Of a DNA stretch of 64,000 nucleotides, positions 43,285 through 52,881 are shown piece after piece (positions within the stretch are counted from its first letter, which is position 1; the number at the start of each line of letters is the position of its first letter). Under the pieces are notes generated by a model that saw nothing but the letters and a program-made list of their open reading frames with translations, was not told the DNA's origin and did no database searches. A program made the position numbers and the translations under genes. Source of the stretch: Rhizobium sp. BK196 (GTDB taxonomy: Bacteria; Pseudomonadota; Alphaproteobacteria; Rhizobiales; Rhizobiaceae). Location: NCBI RefSeq assembly GCF_014193255.1, contig NZ_JACHZB010000009.1, positions 62,001 through 126,000 of the forward strand, read 5' to 3'.

Positions 43285-44716
43285 CCAGCCTCTGGTGGTG
43301 ATCGCCAAAAGCGGATCGAAACGCTGGATTTCGGCTGCGGATAATAACGCCCGAAAGCTTGGTCTCCATTCCGGAATGCCGGCAAGCAAGGCGCAGGCGA
43401 TGGTCTCCAATCTTGTGACCGTCGATGCCGACCCCACCGCGGACGCTGCTGCGCTCGAACGCCTGGCGCTGTGGGCGCTCAGACAATACAGCCCGGTCGT
43501 CGCGGTGGACGGTACCGACGGGATCGTGATGGACACAGAAGGTGCCGACCATCTTCAGGGTGGCGAGGATCGCCTGATTTCGGGACTGGTGAACATGCTT
43601 CGCGCGCGGGGTCTCACAGCACGGGCGGCAGTTGCCGACACGCGGGGTGCCGCCCATGCGGTCGCCCGCCTGACATCTGCCGAGACAACGGTGGTTCCGA
43701 TAGGAGGTCTTGCAAAGGCGGTGGTCGGACTGCCGATCCACTGCCTGAGACTACCGCTAAATACGATCCACGGATTGAGGGCCATGGGCATCGAGACAGT
43801 CGGCGAACTGTCGGCACTGCCGCGCGCGCCGTTGACGCTTCGGTTCGGTCCGGAGCCGGGAAGGCGGCTCGACCAGTTGTTCGGGCGCGTCGCCGAACCG
43901 ATCGAGCCGCTTCGCACGCCAGAGCTGGTCGAGGTGTCGCGCAATTTTCAGGAACCGATCGGCGCTGCCGAGACCATCGCGAAATACGTCCGACGCCTGG
44001 TCGGCCAGCTGACGACGGAACTGGAGAGCCGCGGTCTCGGCGTCAGGCGGTCCGATCTCATCATCCATCGGGTTGACAATACGAGGCAGTCCCTGCGAGC
44101 CGGATTGGCGAAGCCTGTGCGTGACCCGGCCCGTCTCTCCAAACTGTTATGCGACCGCATCGAGAAAATCGATCCGGGCTACGGGATCGAGCGAATGGTC
44201 CTCGCCGCAATCATGGCCGAGCCGCTCGAAGAGAAGCAGACCGCCTCGTCCCTCATCGAAGAGCAGGTCGTCGATATCACGCCCTTGGTCGACATCCTCG
44301 GCAACCGTGGCCAACGTCTCTACCGGGTCACGCCAGTTGCTTCCGACGTCCCCGAGCGCTCCGTGGCGCGCGTCGGGCCGACCGTGGAGGAAATTGGAGC
44401 CACCTGGGCCGCCAAATGGCCGAGACCCTCGCGCCTGTTGCTGCATCCGGAAGAGATCGACGTGATCGCGGTCCTGCCGGACCAGCCACCGGCGGTTTTC
44501 TCTTGGAGGGGGAAACGCCGCCGTGTGAAGCGAGCCGACGGCCCCGAGCGCATATTCGGCGAATGGTGGACCACGCCTTTGGAAATGCGCGCCGTCCGCG
44601 ATTACTTCGTCGTGGAGGACGAAACGGGCGAACGGTACTGGGTCTTCCGAGCCGGCGACGGCGTCGATGTGGCCACGGGCTCCCATAAGTGGTTCCTTCA
44701 TGGAGTGTTCGGGTGA
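43202..44716 (+). CDS. imuB: ImuB, non-catalytic Y-family polymerase homologue
   Basis: A 504-residue Y-family fold that bridges the beta clamp and DnaE2. The N-terminus RVVSVYFPFLPTDRIRR replaces the DMDAFFA metal motif of active polymerases, so it is probably inactive. LGLHSGMPASKAQAM, GIRAMGIETVGELSALPRAP-like thumb (GLRAMGIETVGELSAL) and a C-terminal ImuB-specific region (FGEWWTTPLEMRAVRDYFVV) are present. The ATG at 43202 is 6 bp after AGGAG; the GTG before it is too close. Its TGA overlaps the dnaE2 ATG by one base. Confidence 0.92.
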   Translation: MPRVVSVYFPFLPTDRIRRHGKDAVPADQPLVVIAKSGSKRWISAADNNARKLGLHSGMPASKAQAMVSNLVTVDADPTADAAALERLALWALRQYSPVVAVDGTDGIVMDTEGADHLQGGEDRLISGLVNMLRARGLTARAAVADTRGAAHAVARLTSAETTVVPIGGLAKAVVGLPIHCLRLPLNTIHGLRAMGIETVGELSALPRAPLTLRFGPEPGRRLDQLFGRVAEPIEPLRTPELVEVSRNFQEPIGAAETIAKYVRRLVGQLTTELESRGLGVRRSDLIIHRVDNTRQSLRAGLAKPVRDPARLSKLLCDRIEKIDPGYGIERMVLAAIMAEPLEEKQTASSLIEEQVVDITPLVDILGNRGQRLYRVTPVASDVPERSVARVGPTVEEIGATWAAKWPRPSRLLLHPEEIDVIAVLPDQPPAVFSWRGKRRRVKRADGPERIFGEWWTTPLEMRAVRDYFVVEDETGERYWVFRAGDGVDVATGSHKWFLHGVFG

Positions 44717-47700
44717 TGAGATACGCCGAACTCCAGGTAACGTCGCATTTCAGTTTCCTCCGGGGAGCAAGTTCAGCCGAGGAGTTGTTCGCAACAGCTG
44801 CACTGTATGGCATCGACGCGCTCGGTGTCGTCGACCGTAATAGCCTTGCAGGGATCGTCCGCGCCTGGGAGGCGGCCAAGACAACGGGCGTTCGCCTCGT
44901 CGTCGGATGCCGTCTCGACCTGGCGGACGGAATGTCCCTTCTCCTCTACCCAACGGACCGCCCCGCCTATTCCAGGCTGACCCGATTGCTATCGCTCGGG
45001 AAAAGCCGTGGCGGCAAGGGCAAGTGCATCCTCGATATCACCGATGTCGAAGCTTACAGCGAGGGACTGCTGGCGATCCTCGTGCCGGATGAGGCGGACG
45101 ACATCTACGCAGGCCAGCTGAGGAGGGTTGGCGCGATCTTCGGCGATCGTGCCTACGTCTCGCTTTGCCTCCGGCGTCGGCCGAACGACCGCCTCAGGCT
45201 TCACAACCTGTCGAACATGGCCGCCCGACACAGAGTGAAGACCGTCGTGACCAACGATGTCCTTTTCCACGAGCCGGGGCGACGGCAGCTGCAGGATATC
45301 GTCACCTGCATTCGAAACGGCACGACCATCGACGATGTCGGCTTCGACCGCGAGCGGCATGCCGACAGGTTCCTCAAGCCGCCGGAGGAGATGCATCGGC
45401 TATTTGCCGACTATCCCGAGGCGCTGGCTCGGACGCGCGAGGTCGTCGACCGCTGTCGTTTCGACCTCGGCCAGTTGCAGTACCAGTACCCCGAGGAGGC
45501 CATTGTTCCGGGCCTCGACCCCCAACAGTCGCTGGTAAAGCTGTCTTGGGAGGGGGCTGCGGAAAGATATCCAGAGGGTATTCCGGAAAAGGTCAGGACG
45601 GCGATCCAGCACGAGCTGGAACTGATCCGCGAGATGAAGTACGCGCCGTATTTCCTGACCGTCTTCAACATCGTCAGGTATGCACGCTCGCAGGGCATTC
45701 TCTGCCAGGGACGAGGGTCGGCCGCCAATTCGGCGGTCTGCTTTTGCCTTGGCATCACGTCGATCAATCCCGAGACATCCGACTTGCTCTTCGAGCGCTT
45801 CGTATCGCGCGAACGCGATGAACCGCCCGACATCGACGTCGACTTCGAGCACAATCGCCGCGAGGAAGTGATCCAGTGGATTTACGAGACCTATGGCCGT
45901 TCCCGTGCCGCGCTGGTCTGCACGGTCACCCGCTATCGCACGAAAGGGGCGCTGAAGGATGTAGGCAAGGCGCTAGGTCTGCCGACGGACCTGATCGAAC
46001 AGCTGTCCTCAGGGGTCTGGGACTGGTCTGAGGGTGTCGGAGCGCGACAGCTCAAGGAGAACAATCTCAACATTGCCGACTATCGCCTGCGTCTGGCGCT
46101 CGAGCTGTCGTCGCAATTGATGGGTGCTCCGCGCCACCTTGGACAACACCCAGGCGGCTTTGTTCTGACGCAGGACCGTTTGGATGACTTGGTGCCGATC
46201 GAGCCGGCCTCAATGGACGACCGTCAGGTCGTTGAATGGGATAAAGACGATCTCGAGGCATTGAAATTCATGAAGATGGACGTCCTAGGGCTGGGAATGC
46301 TCAGCTGCATGTCCAGCGCCTTCGAGCTGCTTGCCGAACACAAGGGCCTTGAGATGGGACTTGCAGATGTCCCGCAGGAGGAATCGAAGACCTACGCGAT
46401 GATACGGAAGGCCGACACGCTTGGGACATTCCAGGTGGAATCCCGTGCGCAGATGGCAATGCTTCCTCGCCTGAAGCCGAGGACGTTTTACGACTTGGTG
46501 ATCCAGGTGGCGATCGTGCGCCCGGGTCCGATTCAGGGTGACATGGTGCATCCCTACCTTCGTCGACGCGAAGGCAAGGAGGAAGTGGTCTATCCGACGC
46601 CCGAACTCGAGGCGGTGCTAAAGAAGACCCTCGGGGTGCCGCTGTTCCAGGAAAGCGCCATGAAGGTCGCCATGGTCTGTGCGGGCTTCACGGCGGGTGA
46701 GGCCGACCAACTGCGCAAATCCATGGCGACCTTCAAATTCACAGGCGGCGTCTCGAAGTTCAAGGACAAGCTGATCACCGGGATGATCAACAACGGCTAT
46801 ACGCCGGAATTCGCAGAGCAGACGTTCGGACAGCTCGAAGGCTTCGGCTCGTACGGCTTCCCCGAAAGCCACGCCGCGAGTTTCGCGCTCATCGCCTATG
46901 CGTCCTGCTGGGTCAAATGCCATCATCCGGATGTTTTCTGCACCGCGCTTCTCAACAGCCAGCCGATGGGTTTTTACGCGCCCGCGCAAATCGTTGAGGA
47001 CGCCCGAAAACATGGTGTCGAAGTCCGGCCCGTCTGCGTCAATCGTTCTCGCTGGGACTGCACGATGGAGCCGATCGAAGGCACCGATCGCTTCGCCGTC
47101 CGATTAGGGATGCGAATGGTCAAAGGCCTCGCGCTGAACGATGCTGCCAAAATCGTCATCGCCCGCACCGACCATCCATTCATGTCCGTCGACGATATGT
47201 GGCGACGGTCCGGCGTTCCGGTCGCAGCTCTCGAGAAGCTCGCCGAAGCAGATGCGTTCCTGCCGTCGCTGAAGCTCGAGCGCCGTCAGGCGCAATGGGA
47301 CATCAAGGCGCTACGCGACGAACCCCTCGAACTCTGGGCAGCGGCCGCCGAACGCGAAGCCAGGACGATATCTGAGATGCAGGAGCCAGAGGTGACACTG
47401 AAATCGATGACGCAGGGCAGGGAGGTCGTCGAGGACTATTCGCATACTGGGCTGACGCTGAGGCGGCATCCCGTCAGTTTCCTGCGCGGTGAACTCGAGA
47501 AGAAGAGCATCGTCACCTGTGCCGAGGCCATGAGCCAGAGGGACGGCCGATGGCTGATGACGGCCGGGCTCGTTCTCGTCAGGCAGCGGCCGGGATCGGC
47601 AAAGGGCGTCATGTTCCTGACACTCGAAGACGAGACCGGGATCGTCAACGCCGTCGTGTGGCCGTCATTGTTCGAGCGTCAGCGCCGGGTTCTCATGGGG

Positions 47701-47973
47701 GCGAGCATGATGGCCATTAACGGGAAAATCCAGCGGGAAGGCGAGGTCGTTCATCTCGTTGCCCAGAGGCTGTTCGACCTGTCATCGGACCTCGCGAATA
47801 TCGGGGCGAGCGACGGAGAGTTTCCGTTGCCGCACGGACGGGGCGATCAGGTCAAGCATGGTGGCGGGCCGGACCCGCGAGAAAATCCGAAGCCTGTCGT
47901 GCAGACGAGGGATATCTACATCCCCGATCTGCACATCGATACGCTCAAGGTGAAAAGTCGAAACTTCCACTAG
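44716..47973 (+). CDS. dnaE2: error-prone DNA polymerase DnaE2
   Basis: A 1085-residue C-family polymerase for SOS mutagenesis. The PHP domain starts YAELQVTSHFSFLRGASSAE (about residues 3-22); the catalytic palm has PPDIDVDFEHNRREEVI (about 375-391) and the LGFIKMD-like KFMKMDVLGL; the HhH and OB domains follow (GVMFLTLEDETGIVNAVVWP near 970). The end (DLHIDTLKVKSRNFH) is the usual C-terminus. ATG 44716 is used because homologues begin MRYAEL. Completes the LexA-controlled imuA-imuB-dnaE2 operon. Confidence 0.95.
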   Translation: MRYAELQVTSHFSFLRGASSAEELFATAALYGIDALGVVDRNSLAGIVRAWEAAKTTGVRLVVGCRLDLADGMSLLLYPTDRPAYSRLTRLLSLGKSRGGKGKCILDITDVEAYSEGLLAILVPDEADDIYAGQLRRVGAIFGDRAYVSLCLRRRPNDRLRLHNLSNMAARHRVKTVVTNDVLFHEPGRRQLQDIVTCIRNGTTIDDVGFDRERHADRFLKPPEEMHRLFADYPEALARTREVVDRCRFDLGQLQYQYPEEAIVPGLDPQQSLVKLSWEGAAERYPEGIPEKVRTAIQHELELIREMKYAPYFLTVFNIVRYARSQGILCQGRGSAANSAVCFCLGITSINPETSDLLFERFVSRERDEPPDIDVDFEHNRREEVIQWIYETYGRSRAALVCTVTRYRTKGALKDVGKALGLPTDLIEQLSSGVWDWSEGVGARQLKENNLNIADYRLRLALELSSQLMGAPRHLGQHPGGFVLTQDRLDDLVPIEPASMDDRQVVEWDKDDLEALKFMKMDVLGLGMLSCMSSAFELLAEHKGLEMGLADVPQEESKTYAMIRKADTLGTFQVESRAQMAMLPRLKPRTFYDLVIQVAIVRPGPIQGDMVHPYLRRREGKEEVVYPTPELEAVLKKTLGVPLFQESAMKVAMVCAGFTAGEADQLRKSMATFKFTGGVSKFKDKLITGMINNGYTPEFAEQTFGQLEGFGSYGFPESHAASFALIAYASCWVKCHHPDVFCTALLNSQPMGFYAPAQIVEDARKHGVEVRPVCVNRSRWDCTMEPIEGTDRFAVRLGMRMVKGLALNDAAKIVIARTDHPFMSVDDMWRRSGVPVAALEKLAEADAFLPSLKLERRQAQWDIKALRDEPLELWAAAAEREARTISEMQEPEVTLKSMTQGREVVEDYSHTGLTLRRHPVSFLRGELEKKSIVTCAEAMSQRDGRWLMTAGLVLVRQRPGSAKGVMFLTLEDETGIVNAVVWPSLFERQRRVLMGASMMAINGKIQREGEVVHLVAQRLFDLSSDLANIGASDGEFPLPHGRGDQVKHGGGPDPRENPKPVVQTRDIYIPDLHIDTLKVKSRNFH

Positions 47974-48287
47974 AGCGGAACGCACCCTTACCCCGATTTC
48001 TGATCGAGCGCAGCGGCGACCCGTCACTTCCTTCTGATCATGCGAGGGCGACGTTTGCAATTGCCGCGGCCTTCCTTCTACGCGGATCAAGGCGACCATT
48101 TCGGCCAGGCCGGCGGTGAAGTTCAGCGCCGCTCCTTTGGTTGACGGTAGGCGAGAAGCTGAGGCGACGGTGGCGTGACTGGATCGACATCGTTTCGATT
48201 TTTGTAGCGCGATTGCTGTCCTGGAACTGGACTTCTAAGCTCACCGGACATAAAAGAGAATGGACGATTCTCTTTTGGAGGTCTTTG
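47974..48287. other. intergenic stretch, nothing recognised
   Basis: Between dnaE2 and the amidase gene. No supported gene. AT-richer sequence near 48180-48270 probably holds the amidase promoter. Confidence 0.4.
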
Positions 48288-49742
48288 ATGCCGTTCCCTC
48301 TCTCGAATAATATAGATCTGCCGCTTATTGATCTTGACGCGACGTCGCAGGCTGAACTGGTAAGGAGAGGTAGCTTAACGGCTGCCGATCTGCTTGATGC
48401 CGCAACTGCACGATATCAAGCCCTGAACCCTATTGTGAATGCGGTTGCGATCTTTAATCCCGATAAGGCCAGCCAGCGTCCACACCGAAATTCAAGCGGC
48501 ACCGTTTTCGAAGGGGTGCCGACGATACTGAAGGATCTTCTTGCCTATCCTGGCCTGCCGGCTTCGTTCGGCTCACGGCTTTTGGCCGGGTATGTTCCCG
48601 CCGCAGGGTCACCCTATACCGACGCAATTGATGCCGCCGGCCTGGCTGTCGTGGGCAAGTCAACCACCTCGGAGTTTGGCCTACTGGGTACAACAGAATC
48701 GATGGTAACGGGCCAGACACGCAATCCTTGGGATCTGTCGCGCTCGACCGGAGGGTCGTCAGGGGGGGCGGCAGCAGCTGTCGCCTCGGGCATGTTTCCG
48801 GTGGCGCACGCCTCGGATGGAGGTGGCTCGATACGCGGTCCGGCCTCGCTTTGCGGCGTCTTTGGTTTCAAGCCTGGTCGAGGCAAAACAAGATCGACAG
48901 GCATGCCCGATGACGCGCCACTTTCGGCCTTACTGAGCGACCATTGTCTCAGCCGAACTGTTCGGGACAGCGCCACTTGGCTACGCGTGACGGAAAAAGA
49001 AGGGACCGCCAATCCGTTGGCCGATGCTGCCGAACTGGCCGCGAATTCACCTGGCTCGCTGCGGATCGGCTGGTTCGAGCGAGACTGTTTCGGCGATCTG
49101 CCTGACCCGGACGTGCGAATAGCGCTCAGTGCAACGGTGGAGCTTTGTGAAGCGCTTGGTCATCGCCTCATGCAAATTGACGGCCCACGATTGAATCGTG
49201 CGGGGTCTGGAGGTGCAATTCTCGATCTGATGGCGGTGACGACCGCACATATCACGGGGATGGTCGCCCCAAACCTCACAGCGAGCCAAAGTGAGCAGTC
49301 GCTGGAGCCCTATACACGCTGGTTGGTTGAACGTGGCCGCGGGATTGCTCCTTCCCGCATCGGTGAAGCGATGCAGACGATGGCGGCGGTTGGCCACGAC
49401 TTTACAAAATTTCTTAACGGGTTCGACGTGCTGCTCTCTCTGACAATTCCATTTACTGCCTTCCCGCTCGGCGAGTTTGCTCCCGGCACTGACAACGAAG
49501 TTTTGCGTTTGCATTTTGAGCGGAGTGCCGCATTCACGGCTCCTGCCTCAATGGCAGGCTATCCGGCCATGTCCGTGCCATTACACGTCAGCGAAAGCGG
49601 TCTGCCGATCGGAAGCCACTTCGTTGCCCGCGAGGGCCAGGAGGCGCTTCTGTTCCGATTGGCCTTTCAGCTTGAGGCAGCGGCTCCATGGCTTCCCAGA
49701 CTGCAAGAGCTGTCTCGGAGGCTGACATGGCCCAAGTCCTGA
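48288..49742 (+). CDS. amidase signature family hydrolase
   Basis: A 484-residue amide hydrolase. The catalytic triad is visible: Lys in VPTILKDLLAYPG (near residue 80), the cis-Ser in STGGSSGGAAAAVASG (near 160), and the nucleophile Ser in DGGGSIRGPASLCG (near 184). The C-terminus PAMSVPLHVSESGLPIGSHF is typical. Substrate unknown. GGAGG lies 6 bp before the ATG at 48288. The 3' end overlaps a TetR regulator gene, which probably controls the pair. Confidence 0.9.
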   Translation: MPFPLSNNIDLPLIDLDATSQAELVRRGSLTAADLLDAATARYQALNPIVNAVAIFNPDKASQRPHRNSSGTVFEGVPTILKDLLAYPGLPASFGSRLLAGYVPAAGSPYTDAIDAAGLAVVGKSTTSEFGLLGTTESMVTGQTRNPWDLSRSTGGSSGGAAAAVASGMFPVAHASDGGGSIRGPASLCGVFGFKPGRGKTRSTGMPDDAPLSALLSDHCLSRTVRDSATWLRVTEKEGTANPLADAAELAANSPGSLRIGWFERDCFGDLPDPDVRIALSATVELCEALGHRLMQIDGPRLNRAGSGGAILDLMAVTTAHITGMVAPNLTASQSEQSLEPYTRWLVERGRGIAPSRIGEAMQTMAAVGHDFTKFLNGFDVLLSLTIPFTAFPLGEFAPGTDNEVLRLHFERSAAFTAPASMAGYPAMSVPLHVSESGLPIGSHFVAREGQEALLFRLAFQLEAAAPWLPRLQELSRRLTWPKS

Positions 49743-50329
49743 AAAAAGAGATGCATGCCCGCATTCTTCAAGCCGCAGGCAAGCAATTTGCGGCACGTGG
49801 CTTCGAGGCTGTCCGTCTTGCCGACATAGCGCGCGAGGCCGGCACTGCCGTCAGCAATATCTATAAATACGTGGCCGACAAAGAAGCTCTGTTCCTCAAG
49901 GTCGTCACCCCTGATCTCGCGGAGCGCCACATGCAACTTTTGCGGGCCCGCCTAGATGAGTTTGGTGAGCGTCGGCCCTGGACCGCTCTCACCGACAGCC
50001 AATCATCTGCTGCAGCAAAGCTCCTCGAGTTTTGGGTGGATCACCGACATGTTGCGGCGATCCTAATTGGCAATGCCCAGGGCAGCCGCTTTGCCGGTGT
50101 CCGTGAACAAATAATCGAGGAGATGACCTCACGCGCGATGAAGACACAAGGGAAGGAAGAAGACGGATCTCTTGAGTTCGTCCTTCGCCGGATTTTCTCT
50201 GCGACCTTGGACACTATTTGCGCAATTCTGCAGCAGTATCAGAAACCTGAAGACATTCGCAAAGTTATCGGTTGCTTCTGGCGTTTCCAATTGGCCGGCT
50301 TGCAGGCCTTGTTGAAGGATGAAGCCTAA
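49727..50329 (+). CDS. TetR family transcriptional regulator
   Basis: A 200-residue repressor. The N-terminal helix-turn-helix (about residues 8-55) reads RILQAAGKQFAARGFEAVRL, ADIAREAGTAVSNIYKYVAD, KEALFLKVV. The ligand-binding C-terminal domain is divergent. CGGAGG five bases upstream fixes the ATG at 49727; it overlaps the amidase gene by 16 bp. Likely autoregulator of the amidase operon. Confidence 0.9.
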   Translation: MAQVLKKEMHARILQAAGKQFAARGFEAVRLADIAREAGTAVSNIYKYVADKEALFLKVVTPDLAERHMQLLRARLDEFGERRPWTALTDSQSSAAAKLLEFWVDHRHVAAILIGNAQGSRFAGVREQIIEEMTSRAMKTQGKEEDGSLEFVLRRIFSATLDTICAILQQYQKPEDIRKVIGCFWRFQLAGLQALLKDEA

Positions 50330-50662
50330 ACACTGGGTCACTTGCTCCAAAGGCTGTAGGGCACCTCAGTTCTGTGGTTCGCAGGACATTGCGCTGCTCA
50401 CCTCAAGCAGAATGCATCCTCCGTATCCAACAATCAGCGGGGATGCTCGCGTTCGCGAAGTCGGACGACTGACACGACGACGGATGAGCACATTGATTTC
50501 CCGCTTTCTGCGCCAGTTCCATAAGACATGTTATGCGATTTACAACTTTAAGTTGTTTTGCATATTTAGGTTGTTGTTCTCTGCCGGCAGCTGTGATCTC
50601 CGAACTGTCCTTGATCGGGAAAGCGCTGACGCTGTATTTCCCGCCACCCGTGGCGAGCCCAT
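50330..50662. other. intergenic stretch, nothing recognised
   Basis: AT-rich in part (50520-50590). No gene with start signals on either strand. Confidence 0.4.
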
Positions 50663-50881
50663 CTAAGTCAGAAGGAGCGTTTGCCGACCCTGACCGTTTA
50701 GCAGATCAACTGCTTTTCGGTTGAAAGACACGAACGTCTCGCCACCAAGTCACGCTCCTTCATGCGCGATGACGCCGTCTGCAAAATCGCCTCCGGCCTC
50801 AAGGACGGCCAGGCCCGCCTCCACGGCCGGCCTGTCCATCGAGACGAACTTGCGATGCACCAAATTCCACTGCTGATTCAT
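50663..50881 (-). pseudogene. C-terminal remnant of a PIN-domain (VapC-type) toxin
   Basis: From ATG 50881 the minus strand reads MNQQWNLVHRKFVSMDRPAV, then ALAVLEAGGDFADGVIAHEG-like (LAVLEAGGDFADGVIAHEGA), a TGA at a position where Trp or Arg would be expected, and LGGETFVSFNRKAVDLLNGQ to TAG at 50665-50663. GGDFADGVIA...LGG..FVSFDR is the C-terminal active-site region of PIN RNases. The N-terminal Asp motif is missing and the nonsense codon breaks the rest. Confidence 0.65.
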
Positions 50882-50887
50882 GGTGCT

Positions 50888-51181
50888 CTAAATAGAATTA
50901 CTTGCCCAATCTTCGTGCCCGTGGCGAACTCGTATCACAAAAATTGTGTCATCGTCTTCGATCCGGTAGACAATTAGATGCGCTTTGAAGGGATGAATTC
51001 TAACAGGCGGATGAATTTCATCCCGTTCCCGCGCGATGCGTGGATTGGCACCGATCAGATCAAGGAGTGCGAAAAGGTCATCGTGGCAACGCTGCGCCTG
51101 CACTACTCCGAACAAGCGAACACCCTGCTCGGCGATCGCGATTACGTCTTCTTCCGCCTCGACAGAAAGCCTGAAGCTCAT
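50888..51181 (-). CDS. parE: ParE/RelE family toxin
   Basis: A 97-residue type II toxin (MSFRLSVEAEEDVIAIAEQG at the start; PFKAHLIVYRIEDDDTIFVI with the conserved basic/aromatic core; RVRHGHEDW at the end). ParE members poison DNA gyrase; RelE members cut mRNA; the sequence looks closer to ParE. Its ATG overlaps the antitoxin stop by 4 bp. Confidence 0.88.
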   Translation of the reverse strand: MSFRLSVEAEEDVIAIAEQGVRLFGVVQAQRCHDDLFALLDLIGANPRIARERDEIHPPVRIHPFKAHLIVYRIEDDDTIFVIRVRHGHEDWASNSI

Positions 51182-51420
51182 GACTTGCTGGCACGAGCCA
51201 CAGCTTCGGCAAAAAGTTCGTCCTTTGATCGAATCCCAACACCACTTTGAAGCCCGGCATCGACGAAGCTCTGCATGGCGGCAATCTTGTCGTTGCGTGT
51301 CTGGTCGCGTCGGATCAGGTCGCGCACGTAGTCGCTGGCATTAGAATATCGCCCCGTCCTGGCCTGGGCCTCCACCCAATCCTTCATCGGGTCTGGAAGA
51401 GATACATTCATCGTAGCCAT
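51178..51420 (-). CDS. parD: ParD family antitoxin
   Basis: An 80-residue antitoxin. The ribbon-helix-helix DNA-binding domain is at the start (MATMNVSLPDPMKDWVEAQA, then RYSNASDYVRDLIRRDQ), and the C-terminal tail that wraps the toxin follows. GGAGG six bases before the ATG at 51420 fixes the start. It should repress its own promoter with ParE as co-repressor. Confidence 0.9.
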   Translation of the reverse strand: MATMNVSLPDPMKDWVEAQARTGRYSNASDYVRDLIRRDQTRNDKIAAMQSFVDAGLQSGVGIRSKDELFAEAVARASKS

Positions 51421-51442
51421 TGGAAACCTCCATTTGAAGGTA

Positions 51443-51471
51443 CCATTACCGATCTTGGCAAAGTTTGTCAA
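51443..51471 (-). promoter_or_regulatory. candidate sigma-70 promoter of parDE
   Basis: Minus strand TTGACA (51471-51466), 17-base spacer, TAATGG (51448-51443), 22 bp before the ATG. Perfect -35, poor -10. Repeated TTGGCAAAG and GTCAAAG words overlap it and may be part of the operator. Confidence 0.4.
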
Positions 51472-51859
51472 AGACTGGATTCGGGTGCATGGCGGCCTCC
51501 GTTGGTTAGCCCTAGAACCTTGCGCGCTCTTCGAAGTTCGCGCTGCCGAGAAGCGCCCCCTCACGGGGCGGTGTTTGAAGATCTCGCGGCTTATTCAGCG
51601 CGACAGCCCGCTCTCCTTGAAATGAAGAGCTCAACTGAGCTTAGGAAGCGCAAGATATGCAACGTGAGCATCAGCCCTGGCTCAAATAAGATCTAAAGGC
51701 GGGGACTTCTGCAAAACAACGAGGTTGTTTGGGGCTGGCGATGAGCCGGCATTGCATTCCTCGACCCAGCGCATGGATAGACCGCCTCACCAGGTATCGA
51801 TGCAACAACGGCAGGAGATTGGCGTCGTGCCGAAGGCTGCACCGCCAGTCTCACCAGTT
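51472..51859. other. intergenic stretch, nothing recognised
   Basis: No gene with start signals. The plus-strand frame from 51729 leads without a start codon into the OppA fragment below. Confidence 0.35.
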
Positions 51860-52085
51860 GCTTCGCCGGTCGTTCGTGCAGACGGGTTGCAGTTTCGTCG
51901 CGCCGAGCCCGATCGATCCCTTCCTGAAGGCTTTCTATAATCCTGACGTTCCGGTCTATGCCCATGATCCGGTCAGGGGCAAACAGCTTTTCGACGACGC
52001 CGGCTGTCCGCGCGGGCCTGACGGTGTGCGCTTCGACGTGCCGCACGATGTGATGCCCTATGGTGACACCTATACCCGACGAACT
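51860..52085 (+). pseudogene. internal fragment of a peptide ABC transporter binding protein
   Basis: The plus strand reads SPIDPFLKAFYNPDVPVYAH, DPVRGKQLFDDAGCPRGPDG, then VRFDVPHDVMPYGDTYTR, the late segment of DppA/OppA-type binding proteins (LKAFYNPDV..Y..DPAKA..LLDEAGFPRGADG.RF.L). Both ends of the gene are missing. It abuts, head to head, a broken flavoprotein gene at about 52085. Confidence 0.7.
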
Positions 52086-52748
52086 GGCCGCGCCGCGAGA
52101 TCACCCGGTAGCGCCCGCGAAAGCCCCTTGCCTCCATGCTCGCGATCGCATCGACCATGGAGAGACTGGCGCCGATGATAAGGATATCGGAACTTTCGAC
52201 CAACCGGTCGAGTGCGCCCGGATTCCACGGATTTTCGGGGAAGCGCGGATGGCCTGCGACTGCGGCTTCGTCAGGACGCAGACCGGGTTGGAATACCCCG
52301 GGCGCAAGCACCGCCTCGTCCGCTTCTAACACAGCGCCCTGCGTGGTCGTAACACGGATCCGATGTGGCGACGATGACAGATGCGCCCCCGACGAGCGGA
52401 CATGATTTAGGCTGGATCCGGATCGCGCTTGCGCTGCCGCGCGCTTCAGTTCGTCGCGAACATAGGTCCCGTAAAGATGACGCGGGCGGGCTGCTTGCGG
52501 CGACGTCAGCGGGTCAGGTGACCCATGTCGTCGTGATAGAGCGAGAAGATCTCGGCCGGTCCGTTGACGAGATGGGCCGGGTCGGCGGTGCTATAGGCAA
52601 CGCCGCGCCCGAGCTCGGCACGCGGCTCCAGGATGGTGATAGACAGTGCGACCATCGTTTCGGCGGGCAGTTTGAGCGCGGAGAGGGCCCCGGCAAAGCC
52701 GCCGCCGACAATGACGACAGAATGACCTGGCTTCGGATCGAACTGCAT
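52086..52748 (-). pseudogene. frameshifted FAD/NAD(P)-binding protein
   Basis: From ATG 52748 one frame reads HSVVIVGGGFAGALSALKLP (Rossmann GxGxxG-like GGGFAG), then ...RGVAYSTADPAHLVNGPAEI and stops at 52506. Other frames continue GAVLEADEAVLAPGVFQPGL and SSDILIIGASLSMVDAIASM with a second dinucleotide motif, ending at VISRRG near 52090. At least one frameshift, and the C-terminus is lost at the junction with the OppA fragment. Confidence 0.7.
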
Positions 52749-52881
52749 GAGACCTCTCCTTCGCCGTCACACAGACCCGGGACCGACTGAAAAAGCGCAT
52801 AGATAACCTGCCGGCCTAACACCGGAAGCCGGGGCCACCTCGAACGATGATCGGAATTTCAGCCACGCAGATCGGCTGTGC

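Noticed and set aside
48141..48287. 49-residue N-terminal extension of the amidase
   Set aside because: GGAGG directly before ATG 48288 and the usual family start favour the shorter form.
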